A DNA stretch of 64,000 bases from Hoyosella altamirensis. Lineage in GTDB: Bacteria > Actinomycetota > Actinomycetes > Mycobacteriales > Mycobacteriaceae. The notes below the pieces were generated by a model. That model searched no databases and was not told the DNA's origin. It saw only the letters and a program-made list of their open reading frames with translations. Positions 36,732-45,698 of this stretch are shown in pieces. The position numbers and the translations under genes were made by a program. The first letter of the stretch is position 1. Every line of letters starts with the position of its first letter. Location of the stretch: positions 372,001 through 436,000 of the forward strand of contig NZ_JACHWS010000002.1 of the NCBI RefSeq assembly GCF_014191505.1, written 5' to 3'.

Positions 36732-38431
36732 TTCCGTTCGAACACTCCCCGTTTGCGGCCCGCCTCCAGCATTTCGCTGACAGCGACAAGCTTGACCCGC
36801 GGTCGGCCCGCTTTGCTCCCAGCCGACGTCTCCTTTTCGTCAATCGACCGCCAGCCGCGCAAATCCACAGCCGCAGGCTGACGTTCACTGACGAGACGCG
36901 CTAGTTCATCGCGCGAGTGGACGGGGCGCTGCAACTTTTCGCTGTTGAAGTCGTCGATTATCTGCTGAACCGTCTCCGCCGCGTCGGTTTTGTTGGTTCC
37001 GATGACTCCGGTGGGGCCGCGTTTGATCCATCCAGCGACGTACACGCCGGGGATCCGCTGTCCGCCTGGCGCATCCAGCACTCTGCCGCGATCATTCGGA
37101 ATAGTTCCGCCCTTTTCATCAAACGGCACCCCCGGCAGCGCGGTGCCGCGGTATCCGACTGAACGCAGCACGAGCGACGTTTCGATGTCCTCCGTCTCGT
37201 CTGTCGGCTGTGCACGCAGGCCATTAGGTCCGCTCACCAGTTCGTTCCGAACCGCACGCAGTCCACTGACGCGCTCACCGCCGAGAATCTCCTGGGGCGA
37301 CACTTGATAGCGGAATACAATCTTGCGACGAGACGGGTCCGGTGTGTGTTTCGCGGCGGCGTCCGCGAACTCGTAAGCGAGCTGCACCTTGTACTGCGCC
37401 AATGGTTGGGGAGATTCTTCAACCGCTTTTTGGCTCAATTCGTCAAGTCTGGCCTCATCAGGATCAATGACGACGTCAACACCGGGAAGACTGCCCAGCG
37501 CGAGGAATTCCGGCACGCTGTACGCTGCCTGGGCCGGCCCACGGCGCCCGAGCAGAACAACTTCTCGCACCTTGCTTTCCTTCAGAGCCTCCAGCGCGTA
37601 GCCGGCGATGTCGGTCCGGGCGAGTAGTTCAGGATCGAGAGTGAGAATCCGCGCGACGTCCAGGGCGACGTTGCCGTTGCCAACGATCACGACTCGCTCG
37701 GATGAGAGGTCAAAAGTGCGGTCGGCGTAATCGGGATGACCGTTGTACCAGGCGACGAACTCAGTGGCAGCGTGACTACCTGGAAGTTCCTCGCCCGGAA
37801 TGTTCAAATGACGGTCCGCTGACGCACCCACCGCGTAGATGACGGCGTGGTGGTATTCCATCAGGTCCTCGTGCGAGAGGTGGTTCCCTATCTCAACATT
37901 CAGGTGGAAACGGAAAGCGGGTTTAGCGACCGTCCACCTGAACATGTCGGCGACCATCTTGGTCCCCGGATGATCCGGTGCAACACCCGCACGCACCAGT
38001 CCGTACGGGGTTGGAAGACGGTCGAACACCTCGACTTCCACGTTGGAATGACTCAGCAAGTCGCGGGCGGCGTACATCGCGGCAGGCCCAGAACCCACAA
38101 TCGCGACACGCAACGTACCGAGGTCTGTGCGTAGCGGAACTTCTGGAATATACGGCGGCAGTGTGGGATCAAGCGGGTACTTGCGGTAGTAGTTCTCGTT
38201 GATCTCCGCGTACCGGCCAAGCTGGGCGGGCAGCGCATCATCGGGGAAGATCGCGCTCACCGGGCACTCGTCCAGGCAGGCACCACAGTCGATGCAGACG
38301 TCCGGCTCGATGTACAGCATCTCGGTGGTGGCGAACTGCGGCTCGTCCGGAGTGGGGTGGATGCAGTTCACCGGGCAGACCGGCACACAGGAAGCATCGT
38401 TGCAACATGCCTGGGTGATGACGTAGGCCAT
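36728..38431 (-). CDS. fprB: Ferredoxin-fused ferredoxin-NADP+ reductase FprB
   Basis: 567 residues from ATG 38431; the extension to 38575 is rejected. N-terminal ferredoxin (about 1-80) with Cys 9, 10, 15, 19, 23 and the CIDCGACLDECP run (46-57), then an adrenodoxin-reductase-like domain with FAD motif VAIVGSGPAAMYAARD and NADP motif VIVGNGNVALDVAR. A self-contained electron-transfer protein. Translationally coupled to menC. In M. tuberculosis fprB is not, as I recall, in the men region. Confidence 0.93.
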   Translation of the reverse strand: MAYVITQACCNDASCVPVCPVNCIHPTPDEPQFATTEMLYIEPDVCIDCGACLDECPVSAIFPDDALPAQLGRYAEINENYYRKYPLDPTLPPYIPEVPLRTDLGTLRVAIVGSGPAAMYAARDLLSHSNVEVEVFDRLPTPYGLVRAGVAPDHPGTKMVADMFRWTVAKPAFRFHLNVEIGNHLSHEDLMEYHHAVIYAVGASADRHLNIPGEELPGSHAATEFVAWYNGHPDYADRTFDLSSERVVIVGNGNVALDVARILTLDPELLARTDIAGYALEALKESKVREVVLLGRRGPAQAAYSVPEFLALGSLPGVDVVIDPDEARLDELSQKAVEESPQPLAQYKVQLAYEFADAAAKHTPDPSRRKIVFRYQVSPQEILGGERVSGLRAVRNELVSGPNGLRAQPTDETEDIETSLVLRSVGYRGTALPGVPFDEKGGTIPNDRGRVLDAPGGQRIPGVYVAGWIKRGPTGVIGTNKTDAAETVQQIIDDFNSEKLQRPVHSRDELARLVSERQPAAVDLRGWRSIDEKETSAGSKAGRPRVKLVAVSEMLEAGRKRGVFERK

Positions 38432-38495
38432 GCATCCGACAGTACGCCTAATGCCCGGCAGCGAACCGTAATTCGCGGCCGGGCGAAGCGACAGG

Positions 38496-39143
38496 CTAGG
38501 AGAAGATATCCTCGATCGACCCGAAGTCAATACCGGGTACTTCCGGGGGATCTGGTACGAAATCGGGGTCCACATACGTCAGTGTGACCCGCGCCGGCTC
38601 GTCTGCCGGTATGGCTGGGCCCGTGGACGATCCGCCGCCGCCACCGGCACCTGACGCGGTTGTGCCCGCACCACCGCCGCCGCCACCGACGAGTCCGCCG
38701 CCGCCACCGCCGCCACCGTTCCCCGCGCCTGCTTGCGCATTCGCCCCGATGCCGCCCGTGCCGTTCGCGCCGCCCGCGGCTCCGCTGCCATTGGAGCCCG
38801 CGCCGCCCGCACCGGGAATCGTGCCAACCGCGCCGCGGCCACCTTCGGCTTCACTGTCAGATGCGCCCCCGTCCTGTCCGGCGTCACCGCCAGCCGCGCC
38901 CGGCCCGAAGGCGGTCCGCCCGCCGCCGCCACCACGAGCACCAACCGCAGTGACGTTGATGACGGTGACTCCCTCGGGCACTTCGAAGTCCTCTGTGCCC
39001 GCCGCATCGAACGTCACGGTGCAGATCCCCGACGAACATACGGGCACCTGGGCGGTCGCCGTACCGGAGGCGCCGAGCGCAGCGGCGCTGGCACCGAAAA
39101 CGACGCTGAAAGCGAGCGCACTAGGGCGGACTAAAGATTTCAT
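38496..39143 (-). CDS. Secreted glycine-rich protein
   Basis: 215 residues. Signal peptide (about 1-32, ending TATAQV), a short domain with a Cys pair (CSSGIC) and the strand FEVPEGVTVINVTAVGARGG, then a Gly/Ala/Ser-rich region (about 74-173) with several runs of glycine, and a short acidic C-terminus. The layout resembles glycine-rich surface proteins with a PEP-type beta domain. Function unknown. Lies 64 bp upstream of fprB and divergent from menB. Confidence 0.7.
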   Translation of the reverse strand: MKSLVRPSALAFSVVFGASAAALGASGTATAQVPVCSSGICTVTFDAAGTEDFEVPEGVTVINVTAVGARGGGGGRTAFGPGAAGGDAGQDGGASDSEAEGGRGAVGTIPGAGGAGSNGSGAAGGANGTGGIGANAQAGAGNGGGGGGGGLVGGGGGGAGTTASGAGGGGGSSTGPAIPADEPARVTLTYVDPDFVPDPPEVPGIDFGSIEDIFS

Positions 39144-39269
39144 CTCCTACCTCCGAGCGTTAAGACACCTCTTAGCGACAAATTAAAGCGGATTACTGAC
39201 AAATTTTTTTGTGAACTGCGCATTTAGCCCGCAACCTTCCCATGCGGCGCATCTAGATATGCTCACCTC

Positions 39270-40190
39270 GTGACTTCCGACGCTGCGCCTTTCAGTCCAG
39301 ACCTCTGGGAACCCGTCGCTGGATTCGACGACCTCACCGATATCACCTATCACCGCCACGTGCGTGATGGACAAAAGCGGGGAACAGTCAGAATCGCATT
39401 CGACCGGCCCGAGATCCGCAATGCCTTCCGGCCTCACACGGTCGATGAGCTCTATCGCACCCTTGAGCACGCGCGAATGACATCAGATGTGGGTGTCGTA
39501 CTCCTCACGGGCAACGGACCAAGCCCGAAAGACGGTGGCTGGGCGTTCTGTTCGGGCGGTGATCAGCGCATCAGAGGGCGGAGCGGTTACCAGTACGCGT
39601 CTGGTGAAACCGCCGAGACTGTCGATCCTGCCCGTGCAGGGCGACTTCACATTCTCGAGGTGCAGCGGCTGATCCGCTTTATGCCGAAGGTTGTGATGTG
39701 CCTCGTCAATGGGTGGGCCGCCGGCGGCGGGCATAGCCTGCATGCCGTCTGCGACATGACGCTGGCAAGTCGGGAACACGCTCGTTTCAAGCAGACCGAT
39801 GCCGATGTAGGCAGCTTCGACGCTGGTTATGGGTCGGCTTATCTTGCCAGGCAAGTTGGCCAGAAATTCGCTCGTGAGATCTTTTTCCTCGGGAGGCCTT
39901 ACACAGCAGAAGAGATGCACCACATGGGTGCCGTCAACGCGGTAATCGAGCACGCCGAACTCGAGAACACCGCTCTGGAATGGGCTGAGGAAATTCTCGG
40001 GAAGTCGCCGCAGGCCATCCGGATGCTGAAGTATGCATTCAACGCGATTGATGACGGACTCGTCGGTCAGCAGATCTTCGCCGGTGAAACTACGCGGCTG
40101 GCCTACATGACTGACGAAGCCGTGGAAGGCCGCGACTCGTTCCTGGAGAAGCGCAAGCCGGACTGGTCGGGTTACCCCTGGTATTACTAG
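39270..40190 (+). CDS. menB: 1,4-Dihydroxy-2-naphthoyl-CoA synthase
   Basis: 306 residues, GTG start. Crotonase fold with MenB-specific motifs: DGGWAFCSGGDQRIRGRSGY, VNGWAAGGGHSLHAVCD and DADVGSFDAGYGSAYLAR, and the C-terminal RKPDWSGYPWYY. Closes the second ring of the naphthoquinone. First gene of a plus-strand group (menB, VOC, DUF2993-like). Confidence 0.97.
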   Translation: MTSDAAPFSPDLWEPVAGFDDLTDITYHRHVRDGQKRGTVRIAFDRPEIRNAFRPHTVDELYRTLEHARMTSDVGVVLLTGNGPSPKDGGWAFCSGGDQRIRGRSGYQYASGETAETVDPARAGRLHILEVQRLIRFMPKVVMCLVNGWAAGGGHSLHAVCDMTLASREHARFKQTDADVGSFDAGYGSAYLARQVGQKFAREIFFLGRPYTAEEMHHMGAVNAVIEHAELENTALEWAEEILGKSPQAIRMLKYAFNAIDDGLVGQQIFAGETTRLAYMTDEAVEGRDSFLEKRKPDWSGYPWYY

Positions 40191-40235
40191 CGGGGATTGC
40201 TAGCAATCACTAATGCTCAACGAGAGGCGGGCGCG

Positions 40236-40631
40236 GTGCAGATACTCAGCAGCCGGATTATCCTCCGGCCGAGTGACTACGAGCGGACACTCAACTTCTA
40301 CCGCGACGTGCTCGGTCTCGCGATCTACCGCGAGTACCCGGGTGGGACGGTGTTCTTCGCTGGTCAGGGGCTCATCGAAGTCGCCTCCCACGGCAGAGCT
40401 TCCGATCGGGGAGCATTCACTGGAGCGCTGTGGCTGCAAACCCGAGATATCGCGGCGGCACAGACAGAACTCGAAACCAAGGGCATTACGATTCGCCGTG
40501 AAGCAATCCAGGAGCCTTGGGGCCTGATCGAAATGTGGATCGAGGACCCTGATGAGATTCCCATCGTGCTTGTCGAGATACCCGCCGATCACCCATTGCG
40601 TGGCGACCAGCGGCCGGCGCGCGATACTTAA
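40236..40631 (+). CDS. VOC family (glyoxalase-like) protein
   Basis: 131 residues from GTG 40236 (MQILSSRIILRPSDY), the start that matches the related mycobacterial protein near menB; an ATG-less extension to 40197 is less likely. One VOC domain (NFYRDVLGLAIYREYPGGTVFF ... IEMWIEDPDEIPIVLVEIP). Metal site partly visible (Glu near the C-terminus). Substrate unknown. 45 bp after menB. Confidence 0.8.
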   Translation: MQILSSRIILRPSDYERTLNFYRDVLGLAIYREYPGGTVFFAGQGLIEVASHGRASDRGAFTGALWLQTRDIAAAQTELETKGITIRREAIQEPWGLIEMWIEDPDEIPIVLVEIPADHPLRGDQRPARDT

Positions 40632-40634
40632 TCG

Positions 40635-41420
40635 ATGAATAGCCAGCGTCTGTTCGGCGATTGGCTTCCCTGGCGGGAGGTCGACCGTTTGCTTGCGCTG
40701 GGCAAGTCGCTCCGCCCGACCGTGCCGACGAGCCCGGCGGGTCTCGTCCAGCTCATTCTTCGCGTCGCATCGGACCGGTTACTCGGCCGCCGCATCACTA
40801 TCCAGACAGGTGATACGGACGTGTCGTTCACGCCAGTTGAGATCGACAGTGATTTTCACACTCTCGGTCTCGCGACCGGCCAGATAGCAGCAATTCGCTT
40901 CGTCGCGAACCATGTGCGCTGGGAACGAACGACACTTCAGCGGGTGGAAGTCACGTTCACCGACACCCGCTTACGCTCCCTCCCGGCACCGTATCTGGTG
41001 GTCGGACTGGTGACGGTGCGCATTACTGTCACCAGCACTGAAGTTCACCATTGGGTCAAGCAGGTCGCTCCTGACATTCATGTCGACATCACCAAAGAGG
41101 GCAAGGTCCAGGCAAGCTGGGCGCGGGCGCCCATGCTCGGTCACATTGAGTTGCGGCCTACCGCGGGCGACTCCGTAATCTATCTCGACCCGACGGGTCT
41201 GCAGATCTGGCAGCGCAGCCTCCCTGTCGCGCACCGGATGAAGCCCTTCGCGATCGCAGTCCCCGACCTTCCGCACGGGCTCCAGCTGACCAGCATCGAG
41301 ACAGGACCCGAGGAGCTCATCCTGCACGGTGTGACTGACCGGGTTCGCGAGCGTATCTCCTCGATGCCACTCGCCGATGTGCTCACCATGCTCTTGCGCC
41401 TGATCGATCAATTCACCTGA
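40635..41420 (+). CDS. DUF2993/LmeA-like protein, uncharacterised
   Basis: 261 residues starting three bases after the VOC stop. No signal peptide or membrane helix is obvious. The sequence has repeating beta-type segments (VDITKEGKVQASWARAP; GLQLTSIETGPEELILHG) ending in an amphipathic helix, which suggests the lipid-binding DUF2993 (LmeA) fold; I hold this loosely. Its stop abuts the convergent gene at 41421 with no gap. Confidence 0.6.
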   Translation: MNSQRLFGDWLPWREVDRLLALGKSLRPTVPTSPAGLVQLILRVASDRLLGRRITIQTGDTDVSFTPVEIDSDFHTLGLATGQIAAIRFVANHVRWERTTLQRVEVTFTDTRLRSLPAPYLVVGLVTVRITVTSTEVHHWVKQVAPDIHVDITKEGKVQASWARAPMLGHIELRPTAGDSVIYLDPTGLQIWQRSLPVAHRMKPFAIAVPDLPHGLQLTSIETGPEELILHGVTDRVRERISSMPLADVLTMLLRLIDQFT

Positions 41421-42749
41421 TTACCACTGCCGGAAGCGAGTGTGCACAGGGAAACGCGCGTGCAGCAGACGCTGGCGGAGCACGCCAAGCGCGAACGTCA
41501 CCACCTCGTCTTTGAGGACGTGCGGTGCAAGTCCGGGTCGTGTGACCACACCGAGGGTTCGCAACTCACCGATAGCCCGGTCCACGAAGGGCGCGACCGA
41601 ATACGGTTCGATCTCGTCACCACTAGCTGTCCATCCCTCATCAGCCAGCAGCGTCGCGGCGAGAATCGTGGGGTCTACATCATCGTCGCCGAGCGCCGGC
41701 CCAGCCGGATCGAGCGTGATCCCCTGGCCACGGCCTATCACCGCCATCAGCGCCTCTGCCGCGATCGTTTCCGTCGTGTAGGACGGCCCCAGCCAGTCAC
41801 GCAACAAGAACCCCAGCGCGTCGTCGATACCCGCGTCACGAGCGCGCGGTGTTGGCACGATGCGTCCGCGAACACGCCGCACCACCCGCATCCGCTGCAG
41901 GAGCTTCCACAGTTCGCTTACTTGATGCGCGGGCGGAGTCTGTAGGTCACTCCACCAGGGGTGCGCCTCGGGTTCCTCCTCGAGAATCACCTGATCGAGC
42001 TCAGCGGGCAGAGCACCGTTAGCCGAGACCGGCTTCCCTTCGCCGAGAAGAGTCAGGAAACGATGAACACGCCGGGCGACTGTATGCGGAACAACCGCGG
42101 CCGAATGCAGGCCATCGAGTAGGCCCTCGTACATCGCGGCACGCGTCTCGGACAGGCTTGACCACAGATCGATCCGGCAATCGACAACGTCTTCGAGAAG
42201 CGGGCGACCCTTACGCTCCGTGGCGAGCACCGCATGGGTCAGTTTGGCGCGGCGCTCCGCCGTTTCGTTCTTGCGCTCCCCAGTTCCGAACTCGCCCGTC
42301 ACCGCGGCAACTTCGAGGGTCGAGGAGATCTGTTCGACGATCGCGAGTTCCTCAGACGTGCACATGTGCTGCCACGTCACTTGATCAGTGTCGGGCGGCT
42401 CCACCCCCGAGGTCTCGAGGGCGAGCCGATACGCCTCAGACCACTCGTCGGGATCCATCAGGAACAGCAGCCGCCGCGTGGTTTCGCCGCGCGCGATAGC
42501 CGCGTAGCGCATCCGGCCGAGACGCTGCAGGAGCGCGCCGAGCGCGCAACTCTGCGCCCATGCTCGTTGCGGGTCACGCTCATCCTGCTCACGAAGCGCA
42601 GCCCAGCAGAGATGCTGCACACTCGCCTGTGTTGGCCCCTGGGGGGGCGATATTTCAGCCAGCTTTTCCCAGGCGTGGATGGCGTCAGCAGCGATCGCAG
42701 GGTCCTCCGCATCGAGGGCACTGAGTGCTGCTTCTACGGTCTCGTCCAC
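41421..42749 (-). CDS. Hypothetical protein, unrecognised
   Basis: 442 residues from GTG 42749, chosen so as not to overlap the divergent menE; a longer frame to 42941 exists. Soluble, helix-rich, with acidic N-terminal half (VDETVEAALSALDAEDPAIAADA) and a C-terminal part that looks winged-helix-like (VSELWKLLQRMRVVRRVRGRIVPTPRARD). I recognise no family. Possibly a DNA- or RNA-associated protein (inference). Confidence 0.65.
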   Translation of the reverse strand: MDETVEAALSALDAEDPAIAADAIHAWEKLAEISPPQGPTQASVQHLCWAALREQDERDPQRAWAQSCALGALLQRLGRMRYAAIARGETTRRLLFLMDPDEWSEAYRLALETSGVEPPDTDQVTWQHMCTSEELAIVEQISSTLEVAAVTGEFGTGERKNETAERRAKLTHAVLATERKGRPLLEDVVDCRIDLWSSLSETRAAMYEGLLDGLHSAAVVPHTVARRVHRFLTLLGEGKPVSANGALPAELDQVILEEEPEAHPWWSDLQTPPAHQVSELWKLLQRMRVVRRVRGRIVPTPRARDAGIDDALGFLLRDWLGPSYTTETIAAEALMAVIGRGQGITLDPAGPALGDDDVDPTILAATLLADEGWTASGDEIEPYSVAPFVDRAIGELRTLGVVTRPGLAPHVLKDEVVTFALGVLRQRLLHARFPVHTRFRQW

Positions 42750-42793
42750 GTCGCCACTGTATCGACTTACAGGCGGCGTGGGAGCATCGTGGC

Positions 42794-43942
42794 GTGACCA
42801 TTCTGCGCACGCTTCCCATTCCGGCAGGAAAATCAGTGTTGGGGCTGCTGCCACATCTTGAGAAAGCGCTGAACGGTCAGGCGTCGTGGCTGCCCGTGCC
42901 CGAATACGACGAACGCGAAGCCCGCCGCTTGACAGCCGCACTGGGCGCCGATGAGCCGATCGACCCCGCCATCAGTCTGGTCGTGGCTACCTCAGGAACC
43001 ACCGGGACACCGAAAGGTGCGATGGTTACAGCGTCGGCGCTGCGCGCGAGTATCGACGCCTCTCATGATCGGATTGGCGGGCCGGGACGCTGGGTACTTG
43101 CGCTTCCCCCTCATCACATCGCGGGTCTGCAGGTGTTGTTGCGCGCGATCATCTCCGGGACCACTCCGGTGGTCATCGACGTGCGCAACGGGTTCGACCC
43201 GGCAGGATTCGCCACTACCGTTCAGCGAGCGGCACGCGAGCCTGGACCGCTTTACGTCTCCCTGGTTCCCGGGCAGCTCATCAAGGCGATCGGATACCCA
43301 GCAGCCGTTGCGGCACTTCGCGAATGCAGTGCAGTCCTCATCGGCGGAGCAGCGCTTCCGCCGAACGTCAGTGCGCAGGCGCACGAGCTCAGCATTCCGG
43401 TTATCCGAACCTACGGGATGAGCGAAACGTGCGGTGGGTGCGTGTACGACGGCGTCCCCCTCGAGGGCGCTCGTGTCCGGATCGACAACGGTCGCGTCGT
43501 CCTTGGCGGGAAGATGCTTGCGGCCGGTTACCGGAACCTCCCCGGCCATCCCGCTTTTGGTGAAGCGGGCTGGTTTCGCACTGACGACGCCGGATCGTTG
43601 TCAGGAGGCATCCTGACGGTGCACGGACGGCTCGACGAAGCGATCTCGACTGGTGGTCTGACAATCGTTCCTCAAGTCGTCGAGTCGGCCCTGGCCAAGC
43701 TTCCCTCGGTCCGGGAGTGCGCGGTCGTGGGCCTTCGCGATCCTCGTCTGGGTGAGCGGGTAGTGGCGGCGATTGTCGCTGTACCGGGAACCACTGTGAG
43801 TCTGGCCGAGGCTCGCCGCGCTGTCACCGATCAGCTTGATTCGACCGCCGCGCCACGGCAGATCTTCATCATGAGTGACCTGCCTCTCCTTAGTTCCGGC
43901 AAGGTAGACCGCGCCGCTCTGCGAAATATGCTGCAGAACTGA
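42794..43942 (+). CDS. menE: o-Succinylbenzoate-CoA ligase
   Basis: 382 residues from GTG 42794 (VTILRTLPIPAGK). Adenylate-forming enzyme: P-loop VVATSGTTGTPKGAM, ALPPHHIAGLQVLLRA, YGMSETCGGCVYDG, and the C-terminal Lys in SSGKVDR. Shorter than typical acyl-CoA ligases, as usual for actinobacterial MenE. Twelve bases before menA. Confidence 0.95.
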   Translation: MTILRTLPIPAGKSVLGLLPHLEKALNGQASWLPVPEYDEREARRLTAALGADEPIDPAISLVVATSGTTGTPKGAMVTASALRASIDASHDRIGGPGRWVLALPPHHIAGLQVLLRAIISGTTPVVIDVRNGFDPAGFATTVQRAAREPGPLYVSLVPGQLIKAIGYPAAVAALRECSAVLIGGAALPPNVSAQAHELSIPVIRTYGMSETCGGCVYDGVPLEGARVRIDNGRVVLGGKMLAAGYRNLPGHPAFGEAGWFRTDDAGSLSGGILTVHGRLDEAISTGGLTIVPQVVESALAKLPSVRECAVVGLRDPRLGERVVAAIVAVPGTTVSLAEARRAVTDQLDSTAAPRQIFIMSDLPLLSSGKVDRAALRNMLQN

Positions 43943-43954
43943 GAAAATGACACC

Positions 43955-44824
43955 ATGGCGTCCACAGCGGAATGGATTGAAGGGGCTCGGCCCCGCACTT
44001 TGCCCAATGCGATAGCACCGGTGATCGCCGGGACAGGCGCAGCCGGGGCGCTGGGTGCTGCAGTGTGGTGGAAAGCCCTGCTCGCCCTCGTAGTTTCGCT
44101 CGCGCTGATCGTGGCGGTGAACTATGCCAACGACTACTCGGACGGCGTCCGGGGTACCGACGATGTCCGGGTGGGCCCGATGCGGCTGGTGGGATCCGGT
44201 GCCGCCACCCCCACCGCGGTCAAGAACGCGGCGTTCGCTGCTTTCGGAATCGCCGCCGTTGCAGGTGTAGTCCTTGCCCTAACGTCAGCGTGGTGGCTGA
44301 TCCTCGTGGGTGCGGCGTGCGTCGCCGGTGCGTGGTTCTACACAGGCGGGCGCAAACCCTATGGATATCTGGGGTTCGGCGAGGTCGCAGTATTCGTCTT
44401 CTTCGGCTTGGTCGCAGTACTCGGTACCCAGTTTGTGCAGGCTGGAACTATCAGCTGGGTCGGGTTGCTCTGTGCGATCAGCGTCGGTTGCTTCTCTAGC
44501 GCCGTGCTCGTAGCCAACAATCTTCGAGACATCGAAACAGACGCCGCTGCCGGGAAGAACACGCTTGCGGTCCGGCTTGGAGACGCCCGCACGCGGACAC
44601 TGCATGTCGTGTTACTCGCGATCCCCTTCCTGCTTACGCTTGCCCTGGCGTTTGACAGCGCGGCTGCGTTGATCGCGCTCGCTGCCGCGCCGTTGGCGGT
44701 CCGGGCGCACCTGCCGGTGCGGACCGGGCGAAAGGGTCTGGAACTCATCCCCGTACTTCGCGACACCGGCCTGGCGATGCTGGCGTGGTCGGTTCTTGTC
44801 GCGGTTGGCCTGAATCTCAGTTAA
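43955..44824 (+). CDS. menA: 1,4-Dihydroxy-2-naphthoate polyprenyltransferase
   Basis: 289 residues, about eight membrane segments. UbiA-family motifs [15 protein letters not shown] (first Asp-rich) and [22 protein letters not shown] (second). Attaches the prenyl chain, probably supplied by the GrcC1-like synthase, to DHNA. Co-directional with menE. Confidence 0.96.
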   Translation: MASTAEWIEGARPRTLPNAIAPVIAGTGAAGALGAAVWWKALLALVVSLALIVAVNYANDYSDGVRGTDDVRVGPMRLVGSGAATPTAVKNAAFAAFGIAAVAGVVLALTSAWWLILVGAACVAGAWFYTGGRKPYGYLGFGEVAVFVFFGLVAVLGTQFVQAGTISWVGLLCAISVGCFSSAVLVANNLRDIETDAAAGKNTLAVRLGDARTRTLHVVLLAIPFLLTLALAFDSAAALIALAAAPLAVRAHLPVRTGRKGLELIPVLRDTGLAMLAWSVLVAVGLNLS

Positions 44825-44830
44825 GGATCG

Positions 44831-45193
44831 ATGATGCTGCTCACACTTGCTGTGGGCACGGTTCTCGCCGTGCTTTTTGTACTGGAACTCATAGCGCTCG
44901 CCGCGATCGGCGTGCTGGCGTGGTCAGCGGGCGCTGCACTCTCCGGAACGGCCGCAGGGATTGCGTTCGGCGTACTAGCTGTAGCGGCCGCTGGGGCTGC
45001 ATGGTTTCTCTTCGCCGCTGAACGACCGTACTTCGATCATCCGCCCGCGCGGCTCGTCGTCAAAGTCGCCGTGTTCGCGATTGCAGCCTATTCCGTCTGG
45101 AGTCTGGCTTCACCGATGTGGGCGGGCGTTTTCGTCGCAGCACTGCTCGCTGTACACGCCATCGCGGGCCTGCGCATCTTGCCTGCCAACTGA
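44831..45193 (+). CDS. Small membrane protein, YrdB/DUF2568-like
   Basis: 120 residues, four hydrophobic segments covering almost the whole length. The ELIALAAIGVLAW start and the AERPYFDHP loop resemble the DUF2568 (YrdB) family. Function unknown. Six bases after menA, so likely co-transcribed. Confidence 0.65.
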   Translation: MMLLTLAVGTVLAVLFVLELIALAAIGVLAWSAGAALSGTAAGIAFGVLAVAAAGAAWFLFAAERPYFDHPPARLVVKVAVFAIAAYSVWSLASPMWAGVFVAALLAVHAIAGLRILPAN

Positions 45194-45293
45194 GGCCCAC
45201 TCCCACACCCCGCGCCTGCTGGGAAATACACACGGATCTTCGGGTTACACCGTGCGTTTCTCTGCAGGCGTCGGCGTCGGACTGTTCGCTTGA

Positions 45294-45674
45294 TCAGCGT
45301 TTACCTGGCACGACCATTCCGAGTACGAAGTTGACGATCGCGATCAGCAGGGCACCCCAGAACGCGGCCCAGAATCCAGCGATGTCGATGCCGTAGTCGA
45401 AGTAACTGGTCACCCATTCCGTGAGCAGCAACATCAAGGCGTTGATGACCAGCAGGAACAAGCCAAGCGTGAGGATCACAAGCGGTAGCGACAAGAGCTT
45501 CACGACCGGCTTGACCACCATGTTGACGAGCGTGAAGACGAGACCGATCAGCACGATCACGATCGCGTCAGCACCGATAGAATCTCCGGGCAGCCGGAGT
45601 GAGATCCCTGTAATCCACTCTGCGGCGAGCCAAATGGCGAATGAGTTAATCACCAAGCTTGCAATGAACAGCAT
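45294..45674 (-). CDS. Phage holin family (PF04020-type) membrane protein
   Basis: 126 residues with four hydrophobic helices; the FTLVNMVVKPVVKLLSLPLVILTLGLFLLVINALMLL-type core (about 50-86) is typical of the YvlD/superfamily IV holin-like group, which is chromosomal and not proof of a prophage. Role unknown. 25 bp downstream of the ABC permease. Confidence 0.8.
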   Translation of the reverse strand: MLFIASLVINSFAIWLAAEWITGISLRLPGDSIGADAIVIVLIGLVFTLVNMVVKPVVKLLSLPLVILTLGLFLLVINALMLLLTEWVTSYFDYGIDIAGFWAAFWGALLIAIVNFVLGMVVPGKR

Positions 45675-45698
45675 GCGTCTATCGTGACACGCTGATCG

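Noticed and set aside
35803-36780. Plus-strand open frame of 325 residues opposite menC
   Set aside because: Ser/Ala/Thr/Arg low-complexity translation; menC has all catalytic residues on the other strand.
38584-39186. Proline-rich plus-strand open frame opposite the glycine-rich gene
   Set aside because: Poly-Pro is simply the complement of Gly codons; the minus-strand frame has a signal peptide.
45294-45674. Prophage remnant suggested by the holin-like protein
   Set aside because: This holin-like family is commonly chromosomal, and no other phage gene is nearby.
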